Positions 10,438 through 23,020 are shown, counted from the first letter of the stretch. The stretch is 64,000 nt of DNA from Orychophragmus violaceus (GCA_030180135.1 CM058235.1:12261145-12325144), one strand, 5' to 3'. Program-made: numbers and translations. The notes: generated from the sequence alone by a model not told the origin.

Positions 10438-13301
10438 TCAATCCAAAGAGCCCGGCCTTTCAGAGATAGCCACAACCTCAGCAGACGAAGCACTCACCCC
10501 GTCAGTGTCCGCCACGCCATCGACAATGGCATTATCAGCAGAGAATGGCAAAGTGAGCAAGTCGCAGGGGCCAAGTGCAATAGGCTTCAACGCACTAACC
10601 TGTTGGTGAAGCAAGGGCTCATCCAGCTCATGTTGGGCAATCAACGCAGAAGTGACATGAATCCCCTTTTCAGCCAACAGTCGGTATGCACCAAGAACAG
10701 AGACCACTTGATTAAGGAGAAGAAGCTTCTCAACATAAAGCTCTTCTCGCTCCCTCTCTGACCTCAATTTCGCAAGATGGTCGGCAAGCATCTCGCGGCG
10801 AGCCTTCTGCTCAACCAGAAGGCGCTCGTCAAACGAGGCTCGTAGCTCGTCACGACGAGCAGCCAGACGGATAGATTCCGACCTCAAACGGTCGACCTCG
10901 TGACGTTCATCACCATTCGCAGCCACGAAGTCTGTAATCCTCTTCTCGAGATCTGCTACATCCAGCTTCGCAAGCGCTAAAGTAGCCACAGATGCCTCAT
11001 CCTCCTTAAGTTGTCCGCGAGCAGCTTCCAACTCACGAGCTGAATCAAGCAACCCGTCGATTTGTTCCCTGAGAGCGACATCCGTCGACCCGGAATTTTT
11101 CATGTCATGCTCATAACAATCCCTGAGCCGGTTGAAAGCAGCAGCCGACTACAACAAAGAAACACACAAAAAGGGGGAAAACGAGGAATGGTCAGCCAAA
11201 GAACGCAGCCAAATAAAACAACAAAAGGAATCAACAAACTTACATTCATAACACAATGGATGAAGTCTTCCTGAAGATCGGGCATGAGCATCTCATCAAT
11301 AGGAATCAATATACAAGGAGGCTTCACCGCGATAAGTTGGAGAAGTTTAGCGCAGGACTGTCTGTCCTCCAGCAAAGGTGTTGCTCCCGTATGACGGTAC
11401 GACCAAGAAAAGTCGATCGGGTCAGGCCCCCGACCACTCAACCCTCCCCCCACAAGACCGTCCTCCGCCACCTCGGAACGCAGAATGTCGGAAGCTTCAA
11501 GACTGACATGCCCTCCTTCAGGACGAGAGGGCCCCGTTCCCTGAGAACCAAAATCAGGGACGGTAACTCGAACAGGATTTACATCCCGGTCCCGACCGAG
11601 GCCGAGATTAACCCTTCACTCTGGTTCCCACATCCACAGGAGACTGCGCGACAGCTCGCTCCGCAGTACCAGAACTTGTCTCTAGATCAACGACAGGCGG
11701 ACCCCCTGGAAACGAGATAAACTCCCCAGAAGAACAACTCACGACAGGGCAGTCTTGGTCCGCACTAAAAACCTTACGACGTTTCCTAGGAAGACGGGGA
11801 GGGGATATCGACATGCTGGCCGGATGACCAGAAGACACCGGCCCCAAGAATTCTGACAAGACAATCTCAAGATTAGAAAACGGAAGCTATATCACGAATT
11901 GGAGGGGGGGGGAGAAGGATCCATACTTGAATAAATTTTTTGAAAACAAGCTCGAACCTTCAAATCAAAGCGAATTTTCCCTCCTTCATATTTCCTAAAA
12001 GGTCAGGGCACTGGAAGACGAGCCTTCATCTTCTTCAAACTCTGAGAGAAATCCGCAGTCCAGAAACCGGAAGGGGAACAGTCTGCAGAACAAACAAACA
12101 AATGTAAAGACGAGCCACACAAACAACAACAGAATACCCAAATGGAAAAAAAGCAGACGAGAAAGATAACTACCAGGATTGGTGTTCCAAGCTGAATAGA
12201 AGACCATATTCACATTAAACGTCAGCGAATTGTTAATTCGCACAAAGAAATAACCATCCTACCAACGGTCCGTTTTATCTGAAGGGTCGGACACAATCTT
12301 CAGACTATGCCTAGGCAAAACCTTCGTATAAAAGGTACCGGTGGTTCCTCGATTAACCGCTATCGACGTCAACTTATAGAAGAAATCAATGGACATATCA
12401 AAACCACCATCAGCTGCCATGATTAAAGCACCCACCATATTACGAATGGCACCCGGACAAAGCTGAGAGATATCTATCTTCCTCGCTTCGCAGTATTCAA
12501 CCAAGAGCCTCGGAAGAGGAAATAACAAATGGCACTCCGAGAACAAACTTTCCTTCAGACAAACCCATCCAGGAGAAACATCCCAAGGTCTCTCTGTCGA
12601 GGACGGCAAACGATAATCGAGACCGGGAATATGGATACGGTCTCGCAAAAGGGTATCCAGGGAATCTTGCTCGCAGATGGACGAAGGAATTGGCCGAGCA
12701 ACTACTTTCTTTCGAGAATTTCCCTCATCAGTTGTAACCGCTTCCTTCTTCGTTCTCTTTTTCTTTTTTACCTTCGGAACCGCATATTGAGAACGGCTGG
12801 CAGAAGCAGAAGCGCTAGCACCAGAAGTACCATCTCTAGGCCCAATCAAATCATTGTCGTCACGCTCGTGACCCGATGCTTCTGCATCAACACCTGAATC
12901 ATGCTCACTCCCTTCGCCTCACTCAGCATCGAGGGTTAGTTTTCATCTTTTGAAAACGGAGGAAGGGAAAAGTCGGAAAATGGCTGATACGCAATGGGTT
13001 TCTTCATCACCGGATGGCTCCAGAACGGACGAAGAATCCAGCCACCGCGAGAAATAAAAAACTCCTCGTCGTCACGAGAAAGCCTGAATCGCGCATAACT
13101 TACACCTGGCGAACTAGAAGAATCCGAATCACTACTGCTAGAAGACAAATAAAAAGTCACTCCGCTCGCATACCGACTTAAGAGATCTAACGAAGAGCAG
13201 AATAATCGAGAAAGAAAGTGTGAGATTGTGGGAAAGAAGACATGGAAGCCGAGGAGACTCAAAAGTAATGAACAAGTCTCACGACGATTCGAGAGCCACA
13301 T
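10438..13301 (-). pseudogene. Spliced antisense gene of the LTR element (PF04195-like, coiled coil)
   Basis: On the strand opposite gag, reading pieces join into one protein typical of antisense frames in plant Gypsy-type elements ('putative gypsy type transposon', PF04195). An upstream piece (13301-12936) precedes the conserved domain (12849-12259: PWDVSPGWVCLKESLF..., FPLPRLLVEYCEARKIDISQLCPGAIRNM). The domain continues past one in-frame TAG at ~12257 into RINNSLTFNVNMVFYSAWNTNPG with a splice donor at ~12172. Middle pieces include 11859-11608 and 11471 to a GTAAGT donor at ~11244. The last exon (from ~11150 to 10438) is an Ala/Glu/Arg-rich coiled coil. The function of such proteins is unknown. 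The TAG suggests decay. Confidence 0.6.
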
Positions 13302-13423
13302 AGCCTCGGAGATATGTCACCCCTCTAAAAATGTGACCCAAAGCAAAAGCGATTTAAACAAAGATTTCCGCTTGACTTAAATATTCAAGGAAATTCATCG
13401 AGCTCAGCTTCACAACTCGACGA

Positions 13424-13434
13424 ACTGGGGGGGA
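13424..13434 (+). other. Polypurine tract
   Basis: A G-run (ACTGGGGGGGAC) a few bases upstream of the 3' LTR start TGTTTGATATGG. It is the expected plus-strand primer of this LTR element. Confidence 0.65.
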
Positions 13435-13580
13435 CTAATTGTTTGATATGGATTTAGCACCCATCCATAAGCCCATTGGAAATCTTATTAAATCAACAAG
13501 CATCATTCTGGCCCAAGAAGACAAGCCCGTTAAGGAGTTAACAGCCCAAGGAAGAGTCAGCATCCAAGCGCTATAAATAG

Positions 13581-16039
13581 CACTACAAGAAAACTGGGTC
13601 ATAGCTACGGATTATTTCGTAGCTATGGCCCAAAATCCGTAGCTAATTTTCCATTAGCTACGGATAGCTACGAACGCTATCCCCGCCTAAACGCTCATAG
13701 CAAATGAGAATCCGTAGCTATCCGCAGCAAGCTTGCTGCGGCATAGCTACAAACAGTCCCGTAGCTATTTGCTACAGATAGCTACGAAGCCACGGCGTAG
13801 CTATGATCGCTAGGAATAGATACGAATAAAGTCGTAGCTATGTATCTACGGATTGCTATGATTTTTGTCGTAGCTAACTTTAAAAAAAATTAAAAAAAAA
13901 ATTAGAACAAAATTTAAAAAAAAAAATTAATTAAATTTAATATTTATAATAAAATTAAATTACAGTAAATAATTATTTTATCAAAATAATTAAAATTTAC
14001 AAAAAACAATTAAATAAAAAACCAAAAAAACAAGAAAATAGCAAAGCTCGGATGAGAGCCCAGATCGACATCGTCGTCACCGATTATGGCAGCTCCGGTG
14101 ATGATGCCGCCATCGGCACCACTGTCTTCCTCTTCTCTCTCTCCCCATCGTCATCGTCTTCTCTCTATCAGCTTGGTCAGAACGCATCTCTTTACGGCAT
14201 GCTCTGGAAACAGTTCCCTCTCTCACCGAAGAGACGACGTCACGGCCCAAACGGAGCGGCTGCCGTCCACGAGCATGGAAGATCCGCCGAGAATACCGCC
14301 GCACCTCTGTAACCTGAGAAATCGTCTCACCATACAAGAGATCTGAAAGTTGAGAGCAGAAGAGATCTGCAGACAGAGGCGAGGCAAAGATTCGAAGAGG
14401 ATGAAGAAGAGATCTGAAGGAGGAAGAAGATTTGTATGTGGTGGTGGCTGGGAAAAGAAGATTCGTAGGTGATGTTGGCTGGGAAGAAGATTCGTAGGTG
14501 GTGGTGGCTGGGAGAAGAAGACTAAGACGAAGAGAGGAAGGGACAAAGAAGAAGACGAAGTGAAGAAGCAAAATAGAAGATGAAGAGAGGAACAGACAGA
14601 GAAGAAGACGAAAGAAGATGAAGAAAAAAAATTAGTCGGCGATTGAAGAGACAGAGAAGAAGACGAAAGAACATGAAGACAAAAATTAGGTTTTAGGGTT
14701 TACATTGATTCAATGGTCAGGATTTACTGAGACAGATCTAACGGTCTAAAAATAGATCTGTTTATCTGATAAAGAGAGATCTGAACGGTTGATATGTTTT
14801 AATCAACGGTTCTAGTTTGTGATCCATGTGATACACAAATGAACCAATAGAATTTTTTTTAAAATATTTAATATACAATAATTAAAAATAATTTAAAAAT
14901 AGTAAAATGGTTAATTTTTTTTTTAAAAAAAATCTTAGATTTAAAATTGTAATATATAAAACTTTTAAAAATATTAATTTTTATAAATAATTTAAAAATA
15001 ATAATAAAATATGTAATTTGTTTTATATGTAAAATTAGTATATAGTATAGGGTTTAGAGTTTTAATTTGTTTTATTTGAACTATATATGTAAATTTTAAA
15101 ATATTAGTTTTATGTATATATAATTAGTTTTTATATTTTGATTTTATATTTTTATAGTTTATGATTGAGATTGATGTTTAGAGTATTATTATGGTTTAGG
15201 GTATATGGTTTTAAGGGTTGTTTTAAAGTTATATATAATAATGTTTAAAATTAATAGATTAGAAAAATGTATAAATGTTGAATATTAGGTTTGGATATGT
15301 TATAGTAATTGAAATTTTGTTAATTAGAATTTTATTTATACTTTGTAGTTTTGGGGTTTGTTTAGGGTTTAGAGTTAGGGTTTAGGGTTTAGGGTTTATA
15401 TTTTTAATTTGTTTATCTAGACTATATATGTACATGTTTAAATATTAGTTTTATATATATAATTAGTTTTTATATTTTGATTGTATAGTTTATGATTGAG
15501 ATTATAATTATGGTTTAGGGTATAGGGTTTTAAGTGTTGTGTTTAGGATTTTAATTTAATGTTTACAAATAATATAGTTAGAATATATTTTTTAATTTAT
15601 AAGTGTTAAAACTTAGTTTTAGTTTTGGATATATTATACTAATTATAATTTCATTAGTTAGAATTTTAGGGTTTGTTTAGGGTTTAGGGTTTCAATAGCT
15701 ACGAAATTATTCGTATCGTAGCTATCCGTATCTATACCATATATATTTAAATATTCGTTATATATAGCTGTGAATAGCTACGAACTTTTTTCGTAGCTAA
15801 TTAGCTACGACAAATGACATAGTTAATCGTAGCTATTATTTGCTACGACATATTCGTAACTATTTGCATCTATATAGCTACAGATAGCTACGACCCGTAT
15901 TCGTAGCTATATAGCTACGAATAGCTACGAATACCTACGACTTTGCTACGATTTGTATTCGTAGCTAATCCGTAGCAATCCGTAGCTGAAAAATTAGCTA
16001 CGGAAAAATCCGTAGCTAAATACATTTTTTCTTGTAGTG
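13581..16039. mobile_element. Non-autonomous CACTA (En/Spm-type) element
   Basis: The termini are inverted: CACTACAAGAAAA at 13581 and its complement TTTTTCTTGTAGTG ending at 16039. The 3-bp duplication TAG flanks it (13578-13580 and 16040-16042). Both subterminal regions (about 13600-13880 and 15700-16020) are packed with direct and inverted TAGCTACG/CGTAGCTA motifs, as expected of transposase-binding arrays. The 2459-bp element has no transposase. A more GC-rich internal stretch (14040-14700) holds short overlapping frames and purine-rich repeats with no recognisable protein; AT-rich filler follows. Mobilisation would need TNP1/TNP2-type proteins from an autonomous relative. Confidence 0.92.
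15355..15401 (+). repeat. Short telomere-like TTTAGGG run
   Basis: A few imperfect GGTTTAG/TTTAGGG units inside the AT-rich part of the CACTA element. This is common interstitial sequence, not a telomere. Confidence 0.6.
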
Positions 16040-16304
16040 TAGGACCCTTCATTCTTCATTTTAGGCAGATTGTAAATTGCGAGAGGCCGAACTACTTCTA
16101 TAAAGCTCCGACCTCAAGCATAGCTTAGTGAGCACGTCATTCGACGGACTCACACCTCGTACCATCATGTTCATAGCTCGGCTCCGGCCTTAAGATCAAT
16201 AAAGAATCATTTCGACCTCACTTCATATTTGTATTTCACCCCTTTGTTCGGACATATCAGATCGTAGCCCGTAATATTAACTAGGTCAAATTTTCGTAAC
16301 AACA

Positions 16305-19300
16305 GGTTTTGTAACAGTTACATTAACTTGTGAATTTAATATTAAGGGTTCTAAGCTTTTATATATTGAATAATTAATTCATCTAATTCTATAATATTTA
16401 TTTATTATCTTACACAATTATTTTTAATCAAAGCTTGGTCAATAATTGAGAGAAAAATCATTTGAGACCAAATATTACATATAAATATTATTTTTTTTTG
16501 AAAATTTTATTTGTAACTTTGAAGATATAAGTGTGGTTTACCACCTTCATGATAACAAAGTGGTTAACCATTTTATTTGTTCAATTAGATATATAATTAT
16601 ACATTTAAACGTATCCTCATAACAGTGTAAATAGGTCCGTATTTTGGACTATAAGATAGATACATACACATTACACTTTAATTATCAGTCTCATAATAGA
16701 CGTCTGCAGTGACGTTTTGGACCCTGAGAATGGTGAGAGCAACTAGGAAAATGGAATGAGCACCGCACAGCCGCGTGATAGGTTGGCGTCCGAATCAGTT
16801 TGATGAGAAGTTTTTTTTTTTTAAGGTTTGATGAAAAGTTTCTCCACGTTGTCCTTTGACTCTTCCCTTCTTTCTTTAAGACACGACAGTCGTATATTAC
16901 TAACCTCTAATCTTTCTTTATTCAATATATTATTTATTAAAAAGAAGTTAACAAAAATATTTTTTTTGATAATTTATGATATCCGGACCTCACCAAGGTG
17001 GACTCCGACTAACATGTTGCGCCCATTTTAAGTGACGGTCGCACGTGTTTTTCATTAAAACCGACGATATTCTCAGTTTAATCCTCCGATGACTAAGAGA
17101 ATTCAAATCTGAATAGCAAGAGGGTATTACCACTTCCTTAATTATTATGATACGAACTCTTGGTTTTTAACAAAAATATTAACTAGTCTCTCGATGTCTC
17201 AATCTTCTCTCTTTAAAAATTTTTACAGAAGTCGAGGAGGGTGAGATGGGTGGTTTACAAGGGTATTATAAAGAGTATTACCTCATATATCTTATATAAA
17301 AATATCGTGTATACCGTAGATAATGTACTTTCATAGTCCAAATAGGTATATATATGATCTAAAATGAAAGAAACACTCAATGTTTATTATTTTGAAAAAC
17401 AAGTTAAATCTTACATCAAAAGTGAAAAGAACCAACATGAGTCCATGCCTTACAGATTTTTAATATGTGTTTAGAATATATATATCTTTAAGTAAGTGTA
17501 ACACACAAAAACCACCTTCACATTTAAAAATATATAACCCATATATAGTATTCCAAGGTTTGGAAAAAAAAAATCATATGGAGGCCTATATTTGACTTTT
17601 TCTAACACATACGGAAAATGAAACAAAAAGTTTGTTAGGCAACTAGTTAATATAAATAAGAATGAAAATAAAGAAAAAAAATTAAGAGAGAGAGAGGGAT
17701 AATGTTAGGATAATACACTATGTAAGTGAGAATGACGTGAAACCCTAATTAGGACCGAGAGTCCTTTAGAAATGACCTCCAACGTGAATGTTTGTTGCCT
17801 TGAAAGACATTCACATCAAAACTTCAACCAATCTCTCCTTCACACAACACTTACTATTAATTAATACATCCTCACACTATTTTAACTTTGTAAAGTGATT
17901 ATGAGAATAATAATGTTGGGGAGGCCCGAGTTTTTATGGGAAGGGACTGATTAAATTTAAAACTTGGGATAATGATTTCTCCCTTGATTTTTTAAAAAAA
18001 TGAAAGTATATAAAATCGGACAGAATCTCTGCGAAGCATCTTAGGTCAGCGACTTCAATGCCTAAAAAACAACACTTGTTTTAATCGGATTACGGAGAGC
18101 TAAGTTTAAAAATTCATAGGCTTCGAATGGTAACAACGGAATGAATGGTGCGGGTTAAGCGGATTGAGCGGTGCAGATTAATTTAATTGCGGTTTTATAG
18201 AAAAAACGCATACTGCGGAACTAGAGCGGTTAAGAAAAAAAAGCGGTATGTAATAAAGTTTGAATGGTGACAAAAATAACATGCGGTGCGGAACAAATAT
18301 TTGAATTGTGCAAAAGTTATAAATAATGCAGAATTCAATTATAAATATTTTTTTTTCAAATTGAAATAAATAATAATTTTTATTACAATTCAAAAATATA
18401 ATTTTTAATTTATCTATTAACTTGAAATATATTTTTATATATTTTTATGAATCACAAAACAATACAATTATTTTGAATTTAAAATCTAGTTTATAAATAC
18501 AACAAAACATATTTATGTTAAAACTATAAAATTTGTGTTGTTTATTCTCGTCTCCATCGTTACTTCTATGAAATTAACATCTGAAAATTTAAAATTTTGT
18601 TAAAATTATGTAATCCCATAATTACTTCATTTTTTGTCACCGAAATAAAATAATTCATATAAGAAATATTTTAAAAATTACTTAACTTGGAACAGTCCAC
18701 GATACACACCTTATACATGGCTTTTTGCTTTAACGGCGGTTCTAGTTAAATTTGGTCCCGCACCTATTTTATTATTTTATTTGTTATTTATTTTTTACAG
18801 AAATTGGTGATTACAAATGAAGTTGAATGGTGACATACTTTTTGTAACGCACTGCGTATTGCGTGTCCCGCAGCATACATTCAGGGCCATAAACTCCATA
18901 GTTGGTGATTAACCTTGTGTTATTTAGCTAAAACCAAAGTAAAACAAAAAACGAATTAAGGTACAGGCCTTATTATATTAATTCATTAAAAAAAGAGAAA
19001 CAAAAATATACACAGACTAATTTTAATTTCTTGGCACCACAAAATGAAACTAATTAATTAATCTTTATGTAGCATTAACGAATGAGTGTGGTTTCACACA
19101 TTTCTAGTAAAACATATGTTTTGTTGCACGATGGTAGTCAAAAAGTGGTCTTGCTTTTACCATAGGTTTGAAAACAAGACTGCATTTTTGCACATAAATA
19201 ATGAAGTGCTTATCGATTTACTAAATATTGACGTACATGACATAGACAAGAATTTTAACAAACATAAATAATTTAAAGTTTTTATAAGAAATAGTTCAAA

Positions 19301-19834
19301 GTTAAGTGATGAATCATAAACATTGTAAAAAACTATACACAGTGTTTATTACTATTTGGTAAACTTTAGCAAACTGGAAAAATTATTCTATAATATATTT
19401 AGCTGACCCTATTATCACATATGGCTTAAATGATATTGTTAATAATACGGATGTGAAGTTTAGAGGTCTGATAAATATTATGGGAGATGGGAAACTAATA
19501 TTTAATACGTAAAAAGAATCGCAACAAGACAGACTTTGAACATCGTTTTGAACAACCTAATTAATAACCTAATAAACGTCCAAAAGCTGTAGATGTAGTT
19601 TCTTTACACAGTATTCAAAGACCTAACCTTTTTGAATCCAAGAAGAACAAGTATTTGTGCACATTTTCTTCGATTTTCTACCCAATATGACTTCTGTCTA
19701 TCAACTTATATACCACATGCATAAAGATCTTTATCAATAGAGATAGGAAATGATACTGTGTGTTGATATATAGTATTTTACAAATTTAGTCTTATTGTTA
19801 AATGCTTGTCATTTACCAACAACAAAAATAGGTG
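16305..19834. other. Long AT-rich spacer, no gene recognised
   Basis: About 3.5 kb without a coding frame I can support. At 16955-17190 there is a moderately GC-rich block preceded by a T run that could be an old minus-strand retroposon. At 18128-18895 a region rich in GCGGT and AATGGTGAC words has vaguely inverted ends (GAATGG near 18125, complement near 18885) and may be a decayed hAT-type MITE. A perfect-looking 16-17 bp repeat (GTTTGATGAGAAGTTT / GTTTGATGAAAAGTTT) flanks a T run at ~16798-16841. Confidence 0.5.
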
Positions 19835-20107
19835 GTTCGGGATGTGGTGATCGGCAAACGGTCCGAGTTAGTGTTGGTGAGTTGGCACGGTGCTGCAGCT
19901 GCGTTCTCCTCCACGACGGTTTGCGGTTCCCGGCGGAGCTTCCTTCGCATGACGCGTGTCCTGCATGACGGTTTCATTCTGCAGTCGCCACGTGGCAATC
20001 TTATCTTCTTCTCTGTATTCACGCGTTTTGCTTCTCATTGTACTGAGCTTTAGGCCCGTTTGTATTGTTACATCGGCCCATGAATGCAAACGGTTGACCA
20101 ACAAAAA
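19835..20107 (+). mobile_element. Sadhu-like retroposon, 5'-truncated
   Basis: Closely parallels the 3' part of the copy at position 1: it starts GGTGGTTCGGGATG, has GCGTGTCCTGCATG and CACGTGGCAATCTTATC, and ends with GGCCCATGAA...GGTTGACCAACAAAAAA. The A tail is short. No convincing target duplication was identified. Open frames on both strands are incidental. Confidence 0.6.
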
Positions 20108-20427
20108 ATTATTTTATATATTTTTGTAAGTATTTATTATTATCTGACGTAATTAGAAAAAATTAATGAAAAATAGTATTATACGCTAACCTAAGTTCAT
20201 AAGCTGTTTTTTTTTTTCCAATTTAGACTGAAAGAAATACAAACTAATCAGTTGATTTTGTTCACTTGTCCAACCCAAAAAAAATTGTTTTTTTTTCCTT
20301 GTTAGATATACATGAATGGTTTTAGAGTTTATATATTGTCAAAAAAGCGCATTTGTTGAGCCAGTTAGTTAACTCTAAACTTTGGTCTCAATTTTTCATA
20401 CAGCATGTTTGTAGCTAACGAGCTTAT

Positions 20428-20919
20428 TGTTGGTATTGGATTTCGTATCCAGAAATCGGGCCCATTAATTGATCAAGAAGCCCAACATCAGTTTGAAACC
20501 CGCTTAAACCACGGCTCGATGGAAGCTCAAATACATCAGCAATTCAGGTCGAGCTCGATAGAGTCAACCTCGACGAAAGGAAGGCAGATGTGACTATCAT
20601 GCCAGGTCATCGTCCATTGAAACGGTTCCCGCGAATCGTGGAAAGAGGACGGGATCGACATAGATGAGATACCGAAAAAATCGGAACAAGAAAGATCGAG
20701 GGGATCGAAGCTATTTCAAAGAGAAGATAGATCATTCAAGGACATTCCAACTTCAATAGAGAACACTTCGACTAAATAGATGGAATCTTATTTGTATACT
20801 TCATTTTCAATTGTATAAGTTCGTTCTCGACATTCAATCTTAAATACATCTTTGATTCATAGAAAATCTACATTTTCAACCACGTAATACAAATCTTTGG
20901 TGTGAATCACGTTCTCACA
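20428..20919 (+). mobile_element. Solo LTR with perfect 5-bp target duplication
   Basis: A 492-bp block starting TGTTGGTATTGGAT and ending TTCTCACA is flanked by CTTAT on both sides (20423-20427 and 20920-20924). TG...CA ends plus a 5-bp direct repeat and no internal region indicate a solo LTR left by LTR-LTR recombination. Strand is set by the TG...CA reading and a likely poly-A-signal half near its right end; the superfamily is not determined. Confidence 0.75.
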
Positions 20920-20924
20920 CTTAT

Positions 20925-22462
20925 CCAGTAGAGTAGATTACCCGAATCATTAATCAACGGTTTGATTTTTGTTAACTTTTGTTTCTTTTTAATAGAGAAC
21001 TTGGCAGCCGTCATCAACCATATTACTCATATCATACATACTTAATTAAGAAATCGAAGATACATGCATCACTTTCGAAGTTTCGAACTATTGATCAATG
21101 TCGAGAGGGATTAGCTAACGAGTACATAGTGTGAATATAATTAAAATAACAACATAAATCCAGAGGAAGTTAATGCAAGACCCACAAAACGAGATCCGAC
21201 ACAAAGCTAATTAGAGATTTTTATAAGAAAAACCCTAATTAATGTCTGTAGAAATTCTTAAATAAATGATTTTTTTCTCTCAATAAAAGCCTCAAGAGAA
21301 GTTTCAACCATCACATTAAAGTTGACAAAAAAACCCATCACATTAAATGAATACCACATGAGTCCAAAGCTTCTAATCCAATGTTTCCCAAGTGTAACTC
21401 TGATCTCTTTTAATCTCATAGCTTTACTTTGGCTCCTTCTCCCTCATTTAATTTTACTTTTCACTATATCTAACTATCTTAGTACTTTTTCTTTTTCTTT
21501 TTTTGATTAACCTAAGTAATTAGGCCAAATTCCAACTAATCTCTAAAGAAAACATTATCGACAACTAGTCCGATCTCAAGTTTTCTAATAAAACCTAAAA
21601 CATATATAACTATATATTTGCTTTACAAAACAACAAAAGTTTAGTTCCCAACCGAAATCGAATTCAAAACGAACGGGTTCACAATTTTTCGAACTGGTTT
21701 GTACCACTAAGCTAAAACTGCTTGGTCGATCTTACTTATTCATTTACAGCTTCTTTATCTCTTTCATTATAAGAAATAGTATGTCATCCCATACTAATTT
21801 CAAAATATTACAATTGTAACGTATATAAATATAATATGCGCAATAGGTAATATATACGTCTAACAAAAATTAATCGCTTACCCGATCAACAAAACTTTTC
21901 AAACATTTATTTTTAGTTTAAACAAATACAAAGTTTCATCTACGTACCAGGAAAAACATACTGCCGTAGCCCTAGAAACCATAGTGTTAGAAAGTGGTTG
22001 TGATTCTTAATAATATATCAAATCCATGCGATGATGCATCCAAGGAATGTTTTTAACCCCAAAATACGGGGGACATGCATGAAAAACCATTTGACTAGTT
22101 TGTGACCATCGCCCACAATAACCTCATCTAAGTTATTTGCTTGATATCATGATTTTTTCATATATTTTATGGATATGTTAATCAATGAGTTGTTTTAGTT
22201 GACGAACATTTATCAACTTGGTTGTGTTAGGCACCCACAATTAATGTATGATGCATCACATTTATTTAAAATTGTCTGTTTTCCCCTCCAAATTGATATC
22301 AACTTCTACTACAAAATAGCATGCGTCTAAATATTTGCTAACATATTTTAATTATTCTAGAAGTGGTTCAAATTAATTGACCAAATCACACAATCAACCC
22401 CTAACATAGTCATTTTTTCCTATAACTGTTTATCAACAACATATAATTCAGTTAACTACATG
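20925..22462. other. AT-rich spacer
   Basis: No gene recognised. It contains the micro-insertion at 21321-21334, listed separately. A stretch at 21640-21745 has weak tRNA-like words on the minus strand (TAGCTTAGTGG). Confidence 0.5.
21308..21347 (+). mobile_element. Ultra-short retroposon footprint (14 nt) with 13-bp duplication
   Basis: GTTGACAAAAAAAC (21321-21334) sits between two exact copies of CCATCACATTAAA (21308-21320 and 21335-21347). The inserted bases equal the 3' tail of the Sadhu-like copy that ends at 46341. The simplest reading is target-primed reverse transcription that stopped after the tail. Confidence 0.7.
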
Positions 22463-23020
22463 CAATGGCGGAGCCAGAAAAAAAGACTTTACCGAAAATT
22501 ATATAGCAATTTTTTCATAAATAATATTAATTATTAACGTATCATAAACTTTTATTTTATAAATAGTAAATATGTCAGAAAATATTTTTTTTTTAATTTT
22601 TAAATATTTTTGTATTCAATGTATTTATTTTTTTATAAATAAAAATATGAAAATAAGTTAGATAATATGAATGGTTTATCTGAAATTTGTATACTTTTAT
22701 GATCATAAGTGAAATAACATTTTAAAAATATGAAATAATTCATCAAAATATGTATAATTCCAAAGAAATAAAATTAGAATGTTATAGAAATAAACATTAA
22801 ATACTAAATCTATTTAGAAAACAAAGGTCTAAAAAGGGAACCAAAAGGCAAGATTGAAGAGAGAAAAAATAGATTAAATGGGGATAACATAGATTTGAAC
22901 CTAAGTTCATAGGAGACATTGGAAGAGATTATACCACTTAAACTTAATAATTTTCTAAATAAAAATTTCAAATTTCGTAAGGGGCAGTTTCCCCCTTTAC
23001 TCTCTTCCTCTCTGCCACTG
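22463..23020. mobile_element. Probable hAT-type MITE
   Basis: Ends are imperfect inverted repeats: CAATGGCGGAGCCAG at 22463 and the complement of CAGTGGCAGAGAGG ending at 23020. Imperfect 8-bp flanks, ACTACATG and ACTGCATA, match at six positions, which suits an old hAT insertion. The interior is AT-rich and non-coding. Confidence 0.55.

Larger units (their letters stand above)
6932..16304 (+). mobile_element. Non-autonomous Gypsy-like LTR element with antisense gene, hosting a CACTA
   Basis: The 5' LTR remnant (6932-7260) and the split 3' LTR (13440-13580 plus 16043-16304) share near-identical sequence and both end CGTAACAACA. A PBS follows the 5' LTR and a G-rich polypurine tract precedes the 3' LTR. 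Inside are a gag remnant on the plus strand and a spliced antisense reading frame on the minus strand. No protease, reverse transcriptase or integrase is visible, so it would need a partner in trans. The first ~75 bp of the 5' LTR are missing where it meets the LINE fragment. Without the CACTA the element is about 6.9 kb. Gypsy assignment rests on gag type and the antisense frame. Confidence 0.8.
13440..16304 (+). repeat. 3' LTR, split by a CACTA insertion
   Basis: LTR sequence runs 13440-13580 and resumes at 16043-16304 after the CACTA element and its 3-bp duplication. It starts TGTTTGATATGG and ends CGTAACAACA. The restored LTR is about 400 bp. Confidence 0.8.

Noticed and set aside
14052..14571. 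Overlapping frames inside the CACTA element
   Set aside because: Frames on both strands overlap in a GC-richer, low-complexity stretch; no transposase motifs.
16955..17190. Possible SINE or Sadhu remnant
   Set aside because: A T run is followed by GC-richer sequence, but neither tRNA boxes nor flanking repeats are convincing.
18128..18895. Possible hAT MITE
   Set aside because: The ends are only weakly inverted and no 8-bp duplication was found.
21640..21745. tRNA-derived SINE on the minus strand
   Set aside because: TAGCTTAGTGG resembles a pol III A box, but the B box is poor and I see no tail or target duplication.
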